From positions 124,001-188,000 of the forward strand of contig NZ_JBLTXA010000002.1 of assembly GCF_048066175.1 (NCBI RefSeq): a stretch of 64,000 bases of DNA, read 5' to 3'. The notes under the pieces were generated by a model. The model made no database searches. It was not told the origin of the DNA and was given only the letters and a program-made list of their open reading frames with translations. The position numbers and the translations under genes were made by a program. Positions 58,733 to 64,000 of this stretch are shown piece after piece (within the stretch, counting starts at the first letter, position 1; every line of letters starts with the position of its first letter). This DNA is from Niveispirillum fermenti. Its GTDB lineage: Bacteria > Pseudomonadota > Alphaproteobacteria > Azospirillales > Azospirillaceae.

Positions 58733-59647
58733 TCACATGGCGGCGAGGACCTCTGTCGCTGTGGGCATGGCCGTTCCCGTCCCGATGCGGGTGCAGGCGA
58801 TCGATGCGGCGACATTGGCATAGCGCAGCGCATCCCGCATGTCGTCACCGGCTGCCAGCCGCGCGGCCAGGCTGCCGACAAAGCAGTCACCGGCGCCTGT
58901 CGTATCGATGGCGGCTACTTTGCGGCCGGGCACCAGCACATGGGCATCCGCCGTCACGGCCAGCGCCCCCCGCACCCCCAGCGTGGCAATCACCGTCTGC
59001 CCCGCGCGGCGGAACAGGCGGCGGGCCGCATCGGCAATCGCCGCCTCGGTCGCATCGCCGGCCAGTTCGACGCCGGCGAAATGGCCCAGCTCGGTTTCAT
59101 TGACGACGAGGATATCGGTATCGGCCCACAGGCCGGGCGGCGCGTCATCCAGCGCCGGCGCGGCATTCAGCAGGGTGCGGGCACCGGCGGCGCGGGCGCG
59201 GGCAAACAGGGTAGCGATGGTGTCCCGGGGCACCTCGAACTGGCTGACCAGCAAATCCCCCGCCCTGATGGGCAGACCGTCGGCGTCGGCCGGCACGATC
59301 TGCCGGTTCGCCGCGGGAATGACGACGATACGGTTTTCCCCTGTCGCCTCCACCAGGATCAGGGCGGAACCCGTCGCCTCGTCGGGGGACCGTCCCACAT
59401 GGGTCGCCGCGATCCCCTTATCCTTGAAGAAGGACAGAATCCGGTCACCGAACATGTCCTGTCCGACCCGGCCGACGAAATGCACCTCCAGCCCCTGCTG
59501 CGCGGCGGCCACGGCCTGGTTCAGGCCCTTGCCGCCGGGCATCAGTTGCACCGTGTCGCCATTCACCGTTTCGCCGGCACGGGGCGCACGCCGCATGGTG
59601 GACAGGATATCGTAATTGATGCTGCCGACGACAATGACCTTGGACAT
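58733..59647 (-). CDS. rbsK: ribokinase (PfkB family)
   Basis: 304 residues. Substrate motif GSINYDI and PGGKGLNQAVAAA near the N-terminus, anion-hole and catalytic base motif IDTTGAGDCFVGSLAA near residue 245. It phosphorylates ribose or a related sugar with ATP. No ribose transporter is next to it. Specificity within the PfkB family is not certain from sequence. Confidence 0.85.
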   Translation of the reverse strand: MSKVIVVGSINYDILSTMRRAPRAGETVNGDTVQLMPGGKGLNQAVAAAQQGLEVHFVGRVGQDMFGDRILSFFKDKGIAATHVGRSPDEATGSALILVEATGENRIVVIPAANRQIVPADADGLPIRAGDLLVSQFEVPRDTIATLFARARAAGARTLLNAAPALDDAPPGLWADTDILVVNETELGHFAGVELAGDATEAAIADAARRLFRRAGQTVIATLGVRGALAVTADAHVLVPGRKVAAIDTTGAGDCFVGSLAARLAAGDDMRDALRYANVAASIACTRIGTGTAMPTATEVLAAM

Positions 59648-59717
59648 GGGGCTTCCCCTCTCATTGGAGAGCCCTTCCTATCGCGTTCGCCGTCGGCTGC
59701 AAAGCCTTACGCGCGGC

Positions 59718-60302
59718 TCACTCGTGGCCCCAGGGCGCCGGCGGCGGGGGCACGGGACGGGTCAGGTCGAAAGTGACACGGAACAGCCGGCCCGGACGCG
59801 ACAATTCATAGATGAACTCGGAACCCGGCTTCACCTCCATGGCCCAGACATTCTGCTGTGCGCCGGGCGGCAGCTTCTGCTCGGCGAACATGGTCTGTGA
59901 GAAGGAATCGACGGGAAATTCCTGACGCTCCGCCGTACCGGGGGCGGACGTGTCGCCGCCATATTGCGTGACGGCATCCTCGGACCCGTCCTCATGCCGA
60001 TGGTCGTGCTTCAGGCGCAGCCCGTCCGCCGTGCGCGTCAGCACCCAGGTGCGCGACCGATCATCGCCCACATGAAAGGGCACCTTGACCTGATCGGCGG
60101 CACATTCGCGCACATGCATGACAAGCCGCTTGCCGGCGAACGGATCGTTGCCCGGATTGGGGTCACTGTTGGCCGTGATGCTGCCTTCGAACGCCTGACC
60201 GCACAGGGCGTTCAACCGGGTCAGGAAATCATCGGCCGGTGCCGCGGCCGACGGGGAGGCAAGGCCAAGCGAAAGGATCGCCAGGGTCAGGATTTTGCGC
60301 AT
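59718..60302 (-). CDS. exported hypothetical protein
   Basis: 194 residues. Signal peptide (ILTLAILSLGLASPSAAAPA), then a mature domain with HVRECAADQVKVPFHVGDD, RTWVLTRTADGLRLKHDHR and NVWAMEVKPGSEFIYEL, conserved-looking beta segments of unknown family. It follows the thiolase terminator, so it has its own transcript. Confidence 0.65.
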   Translation of the reverse strand: MRKILTLAILSLGLASPSAAAPADDFLTRLNALCGQAFEGSITANSDPNPGNDPFAGKRLVMHVRECAADQVKVPFHVGDDRSRTWVLTRTADGLRLKHDHRHEDGSEDAVTQYGGDTSAPGTAERQEFPVDSFSQTMFAEQKLPPGAQQNVWAMEVKPGSEFIYELSRPGRLFRVTFDLTRPVPPPPAPWGHE

Positions 60303-60340
60303 GGATCCAACCTTTTATCGTTCGTTCTTCATGTGGCCAT

Positions 60341-60379
60341 AAAAGAAAAGGCCCGCCGCACCATTCCGGTGGGCGGGCC
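60341..60379 (-). terminator. Rho-independent terminator after the thiolase
   Basis: On the minus strand GGCCCGCCCACC pairs with GGTGCGGCGGGCC (one bulged base), followed by TTTTCTTTT. It lies 26 bases beyond the thiolase stop. Confidence 0.8.
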
Positions 60380-60404
60380 GATCCTAACCGCAATCGCGGG
60401 ATGA

Positions 60405-61592
60405 TTACAGCCGTTCGATCACCATTGCGATGCCCTGACCGCCGCCGATGCACATGGTGACCAGGCCGTACCGCCCGCCTGTGCGCTCAAGCTCGTACAG
60501 CGCCTTCACCGTGATGATGGCCCCGGTTGCGCCCACCGGGTGGCCCAAGGCCACGCCGGAGCCATTGGGATTGACCTTTTCAGGATCGAAGCCCAGCACC
60601 TTGGACACGGCACAGGCCTGCGCGGCAAACGCCTCGTTGCTTTCGATGACATCAATGTCCGCCAGGGTCAGGCCGGCACGTTCCAGCGCCACCGGCACGG
60701 CATGGACGGGCCCCAGTCCCATCACCTCCGGCTCCAGGCCGGCATGGCCCCAGGCCACGATACGGGCCTTCGGGGCCAGCCCGCGCTTCTCAGCCTCCGC
60801 AGCGGACATCAGCACCAGGGCGGCAGCCCCGTCATTGACGCCCGAGGCATTGCCGGCCGTGACCGTGCCATCCTTCTTGAACACAGGCTTCAGCTTGGCG
60901 AAGTCGGCTTCGCTGGCGTCGGCGCGGAAATGCTCGTCCGTGTCGAACAGGCGGGTGCCGCCCTTGGCCTTCACCTCCACGGGCAGGATCTGCGACTTGA
61001 ACCGGCCCTCCGCCGTGGCGCGGGCGGCCCGGCGATGGCTTTCCAGGGCCAGCGCGTCCTGCGCGGCGCGGTCGATATCATGCCGCGCTGCCACATTCTC
61101 CGCCGTGACCCCCATATGGATCTTGTGGAACGGATCGGTCAGTACCGTGACCATGGCATCCACCACGGCGGCATCGCCCATGCGCTGCCCCCACCGCACC
61201 GACGGGATGATGTGGGGCGACCGGCTCATGCTTTCAGCGCCGCCGGCGACGGCGACCTCGCACTCGCCCAGCTTGATCATCTGCGCCGCGGAGATGATGG
61301 CCTGAACCCCGGACCCGCACAGGCGGTTCAGCGTCAGGGCCGGCGCCGCCACGGGAACGCCGGCTTCCACGGCGGCGACGCGCGCCAGATAGGCGTCATG
61401 CGGCCCACTGGGAATGACCTGGCCCAAAACGACATGCTGCACGTCGCCGGGCGTGATGCCGGCACGGCTGACGGCTTCCTTGATGACCAGGGCACCCAGT
61501 TCGGCCGGGGTGAAATCCTTCAGGCTGCCGCCGAAACCGCCGATCGCGGTACGGGTGCCCGCTACGATGACCACATCATTCAACGCGCTCAT
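60405..61592 (-). CDS. acetyl-CoA C-acetyltransferase (thiolase)
   Basis: 395 residues, normal length. Active Cys in LNRLCGSGVQA (about residue 90), His in ALGHPVGATGA and second Cys in MCIGGGQGIAMV. It condenses or cleaves acetoacetyl-CoA or 3-ketoacyl-CoA. It follows the valine-type operon but is separated from it by a terminator. Biosynthetic (PhaA) and degradative (AtoB/FadA) roles cannot be separated. Confidence 0.93.
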   Translation of the reverse strand: MSALNDVVIVAGTRTAIGGFGGSLKDFTPAELGALVIKEAVSRAGITPGDVQHVVLGQVIPSGPHDAYLARVAAVEAGVPVAAPALTLNRLCGSGVQAIISAAQMIKLGECEVAVAGGAESMSRSPHIIPSVRWGQRMGDAAVVDAMVTVLTDPFHKIHMGVTAENVAARHDIDRAAQDALALESHRRAARATAEGRFKSQILPVEVKAKGGTRLFDTDEHFRADASEADFAKLKPVFKKDGTVTAGNASGVNDGAAALVLMSAAEAEKRGLAPKARIVAWGHAGLEPEVMGLGPVHAVPVALERAGLTLADIDVIESNEAFAAQACAVSKVLGFDPEKVNPNGSGVALGHPVGATGAIITVKALYELERTGGRYGLVTMCIGGGQGIAMVIERL

Positions 61593-61681
61593 GGAAATCC
61601 CTCCGGTCTATTTTATTGCACCGCAGCGAACCTAAGCGGTCGGTAGCGGTCTGGCAACCGTTACAACAGGTGCCCTGCGAA

Positions 61682-61720
61682 AGAGGGGGCGGGAAAGCCG
61701 TCTGCCTTCCCGCCCCCTCT
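61682..61720 (-). terminator. Strong hairpin after the enoyl-CoA hydratase gene
   Basis: Perfect 14-bp arms AGAGGGGGCGGGAA / TTCCCGCCCCCTCT with an 11-base loop, then TTTCGC on the minus strand. It ends the mmsA-dehydrogenase-hydratase transcript. Confidence 0.75.
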
Positions 61721-61729
61721 CTCCTGTCG

Positions 61730-62512
61730 TCAGCGATCCGTGAAGTTCGGGGGACGCTTGTTCACGAAGGCGTCCATCCCCTCCTTCTGGTCGTCCAGCG
61801 CGAAGGTCGCATGGAACACGCGGCGCTCGAACAGCAACCCGTCGTTCAGGCCGGTTTCCAGGGCGCGGTTCACGCTTTCCTTGGCCATCATGGTGACGGG
61901 GCGGGAGAAGCCGGCGATCTTCTCGGCCGTCTTCAGTGCTTCGTCCATCAGGTCGGCGGCCGGCACGACGCGGGCCACCAGGCCGGAGCGCTCGGCCTCC
62001 TCGGCATCCATCATGCGGCCCGTCAGGCAAAGCTCCATGGCCTTTGCCTTGCCGACGGCGCGGGTCAGGCGCTGGGTGCCGCCCGCGCCGGGAATGGTGC
62101 CGATGGTGATTTCGGGCTGGCCGAACTTGGCATTGTCGGCGGCGATGATGAAATCCGCCATCATGGCCAGTTCACAGCCGCCGCCCAGGGCATAGCCGGC
62201 GACCGCGGCGATGGTTGGCTTGCGGCATGTGGCCAGACGACCCCATTTCTTCGTGATGAAATCGTTGAGATAGGTGTCCTGATAGGTGAACTTGGCCATT
62301 TCCTTGATGTCGGCGCCGGCCGCGAAGGCCCTTTCCGACCCGGTGACGACGATGACATGGATGGCCGCGTCATCCTCGAACGCATTCAGCGCCTTTTCCA
62401 GGTCCGTCACCAGGCCGTCGGACAGGGCGTTCAGGGCCTTGGGCCGGTTCAGGCGGATAATGCCCACCTTGCCCTTGGTTTCCACCAGGATGTTCTCGTA
62501 GGTCTCGGTCAT
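61730..62512 (-). CDS. enoyl-CoA hydratase
   Basis: 260 residues with both catalytic Glu contexts intact: GGGCELAMMAD (about residue 114) and GQPEITIGTIPGAGG (about 134), and the oxyanion-hole GADIKEM. It hydrates enoyl-CoA; with the neighbouring isobutyryl-CoA-type dehydrogenase and MmsA, methacrylyl-CoA in valine breakdown is likely. It contrasts with the crotonase at 12008, where both Glu are lost. Confidence 0.94.
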   Translation of the reverse strand: MTETYENILVETKGKVGIIRLNRPKALNALSDGLVTDLEKALNAFEDDAAIHVIVVTGSERAFAAGADIKEMAKFTYQDTYLNDFITKKWGRLATCRKPTIAAVAGYALGGGCELAMMADFIIAADNAKFGQPEITIGTIPGAGGTQRLTRAVGKAKAMELCLTGRMMDAEEAERSGLVARVVPAADLMDEALKTAEKIAGFSRPVTMMAKESVNRALETGLNDGLLFERRVFHATFALDDQKEGMDAFVNKRPPNFTDR

Positions 62513-62540
62513 TTCCCTCGTTCCTGTCTTGGTGTCAGGA

Positions 62541-63683
62541 TCAGCCTTCGGCCAGCAGCCGCCGGGCGATGATCACGCGCATGATCTCGTTCGTACCTTC
62601 CAGTATCTGGTGGACGCGCAGGTCGCGCAGGATGCGTTCCACCGGATATTCACGGATGTACCCGTAACCGCCGTGAAGCTGAAGCGCATCATTGGCAACC
62701 TTGAAGCCCGCATCGGTGGCAAAGCGCTTTGCCATGGCACAGTAAAGGCTGGCATCGGGGTCGCCGGCATCCAGCTTCACGGCCGCCCGATGCACCATCA
62801 GGCGGGCCGCTTCCAGCTCCGTCGCCATATCCGCGAACTTGAACTGGAGTGCCTGGAAATCGCTGAGCTTGCGGCCGAACTGCTGGCGCACGGCCATGTG
62901 CGCCCGCGCCGCATCCAGACAGGCCCGCGCGCCGCCCAGCGAGCAGGAGGCGATGTTCAGCCGGCCGCCATCCAGCCCTTTCATGGCGATCTTGAAGCCG
63001 TCCCCCTCCCCGCCCAGCCGGTTCGACACAGGCACCCGGCAATCCTCAAAGATGACCTGGGCAGTGGGCTGGCTGTTCCAGCCCATCTTCTTTTCCTGCT
63101 TGCCGAAGGACAGGCCGGGCGTCCCCTTCTCCACCACCAGGCATGAGATGCCCTTGGGGCCAGCCCCGCCGGTGCGGACCATGACCACATAGATGTCCGA
63201 CGCACCGCCACCGGAAATGAAGGCCTTGGAGCCGTTCAGCACGTAATGGTCACCATCCCGGTCCGCCCTGGTGCGCAGCGACGCGGCGTCGGAGCCGGCG
63301 CCCGGCTCGGTCAGGCAATAGCTGGCGAAGGACGCCATGCTGAACAGGCCCGGCAACCATCTCGCCTTCTGGTCCTCGTCACCGAAGGTGTCGATCATCC
63401 AGGCGGCCATGTTATGGATGGAGATATAGGCGGCGGTCGATGGACAGGCCGCCGACAGTTCCTCGAACAGGATGCTGGCATCCAGCCGGCCAAGGCCCGT
63501 GCCGCCATGGGCCTCGCTGCTATAGATGCCGGCGAAACCCAACTCTGCCGCCATGCGCAGCGTATCGATGGGGAAATGGTGATGTTCGTCCCATTCGGCG
63601 GCATGGGGGGCCATATATTCGGCCGCAAAGCCGCGGGCCAGGTCCTGGATGGCGCGTTGATCCTCGGTCAGGTCGAAATCCAT
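62541..63683 (-). CDS. acyl-CoA dehydrogenase, isobutyryl-CoA dehydrogenase-like
   Basis: 380 residues from ATG 63683 (MDFDLTEDQRAIQDLARGF); a TTG/ATG further upstream is possible. CLTEPGAGSDAASL, FISGGGASDIYVVM, QFGRKLSDFQALQFKFADM and the C-terminal ILEGTNEIMRVI with the catalytic Glu are intact. It oxidises a branched acyl-CoA to the enoyl-CoA and passes electrons to ETF. It lies between mmsA and the hydratase, 28 bases before the latter. Confidence 0.92.
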   Translation of the reverse strand: MDFDLTEDQRAIQDLARGFAAEYMAPHAAEWDEHHHFPIDTLRMAAELGFAGIYSSEAHGGTGLGRLDASILFEELSAACPSTAAYISIHNMAAWMIDTFGDEDQKARWLPGLFSMASFASYCLTEPGAGSDAASLRTRADRDGDHYVLNGSKAFISGGGASDIYVVMVRTGGAGPKGISCLVVEKGTPGLSFGKQEKKMGWNSQPTAQVIFEDCRVPVSNRLGGEGDGFKIAMKGLDGGRLNIASCSLGGARACLDAARAHMAVRQQFGRKLSDFQALQFKFADMATELEAARLMVHRAAVKLDAGDPDASLYCAMAKRFATDAGFKVANDALQLHGGYGYIREYPVERILRDLRVHQILEGTNEIMRVIIARRLLAEG

Positions 63684-63858
63684 CGCGGGCGATCCTGTCT
63701 TCTCTTTCAGGAGTTCGGGCATTCCCAAGGGTCAGGATCGCCCAACGGAAAGATGGACGGCACCGCCGGCGGGACCAGGCCCGGCAGCGACACCGCCCCA
63801 GTTTGGCGGCTCCCCGGCTGGGAGAGCGGAAAGGAGCCGCATGAACGCGACGCCGCGG

Positions 63859-64000
63859 TCAGCCCATGGTCGGAATGACGAAGCTGGCGCCCGATCGGAT
63901 GCCCGACGGCCAGCGCTCCGTCACCGTCTTGGTGCGGGTATAGAAGCGCACGCTGTCCGGGCCATGCTGGTTCAGATCACCGAAGCCCGACCGCTTCCAG
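63859..64000 (-). CDS. mmsA: CoA-acylating methylmalonate-semialdehyde dehydrogenase, C-terminal end
   Basis: Only the last 46 complete codons are present. KRSGFGDLNQHGPDSVRFYT, RTKTVTERWP and the tail ASFVIPTMG match the extreme C-terminus of MmsA. MmsA converts methylmalonate semialdehyde to propionyl-CoA in valine and inositol breakdown. The gene continues beyond the right edge and is the upstream member of the valine-type operon. Confidence 0.85.
   Translation of the reverse strand, partial: WKRSGFGDLNQHGPDSVRFYTRTKTVTERWPSGIRSGASFVIPTMG

Noticed and set aside
1..64000. tRNA, rRNA, CRISPR, insertion sequence, integrase or riboswitch
   Set aside because: I looked for cloverleaf ends, regularly spaced repeats, transposase or integrase motifs and FMN or glycine riboswitch-like leaders near rib genes and glyA, and saw none I could support by eye.

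Overview
The window is GC-rich, densely coded bacterial DNA. I read it as an alphaproteobacterium of the Rhodospirillales (Azospirillaceae, Niveispirillum-like). Evidence: the block glyA-nrdR-ribD-ribE-ribB-ribH-nusB-thiL, a MucR/Ros regulator, an LdtR-like MarR protein, a PAS_5-type protein and a PilZ-tailed chemoreceptor resembling Azospirillum Tlp1. The four large TonB-dependent receptors fit Niveispirillum or a sphingomonad. The genus is an inference from gene content only.

Positions 1-28.8 kb are a catabolic island. A minus-strand operon (11747 down to 4470) encodes an acetoin-dehydrogenase-like E1 alpha, E1 beta and E2, an acyl-CoA synthetase, an iron-type alcohol dehydrogenase and two small ferredoxin-like-fold proteins (one EthD-like). 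It is followed by a TonB receptor and a pair of acyl-CoA dehydrogenases. Divergently, a crotonase-fold protein, a Rieske ferredoxin and a [2Fe-2S] ferredoxin precede a second TonB receptor. Then come an MFS transporter, an SDR, a CoA-transferase and an SMP-30 lactonase (apparent operon), an aldehyde dehydrogenase with a third TonB receptor, a GH3 glycosidase and a ferredoxin reductase. Four copies of one operator (CAGTCA-N4-TGACTG, one of them imperfect) sit at three promoter regions here, and three of them abut the -10 box. The substrate is unknown.

Positions 29.2-39.9 kb hold a chemoreceptor and a second module: hydantoin-racemase-like protein, MalT/LAL-type LuxR regulator, hydantoinase A, DUF917 (S-methyl-thiohydantoin desulfurase family) and a fourth TonB receptor. 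Three promoter regions in it carry a CTACCC direct repeat at exactly 22-bp spacing, the probable binding site of the LuxR regulator. I propose a hydantoin or thiohydantoin uptake and degradation regulon.

Positions 40-45 kb hold small accessory genes (Sel1-repeat protein, bacterioferritin-associated ferredoxin, TPR lipoprotein, PAS_5 protein, Cache-HAMP-MA-PilZ chemoreceptor, VOC protein). Positions 45.4-52.7 kb are the riboflavin/glyA/rpiB housekeeping block, whose ribB gene has a degenerate GTP-cyclohydrolase II half (RibBX type). Positions 53-58 kb hold regulators (MucR, LdtR-like, response regulator, PadR), a methyltransferase and three copies of a structured intergenic repeat, two of them 161 bp long and about 91% identical. 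Positions 58-64 kb hold small unknown proteins, ribokinase, a thiolase and the end of a valine-degradation operon (mmsA, acyl-CoA dehydrogenase, enoyl-CoA hydratase).

No tRNA, rRNA, CRISPR array, insertion sequence or prophage was recognised.
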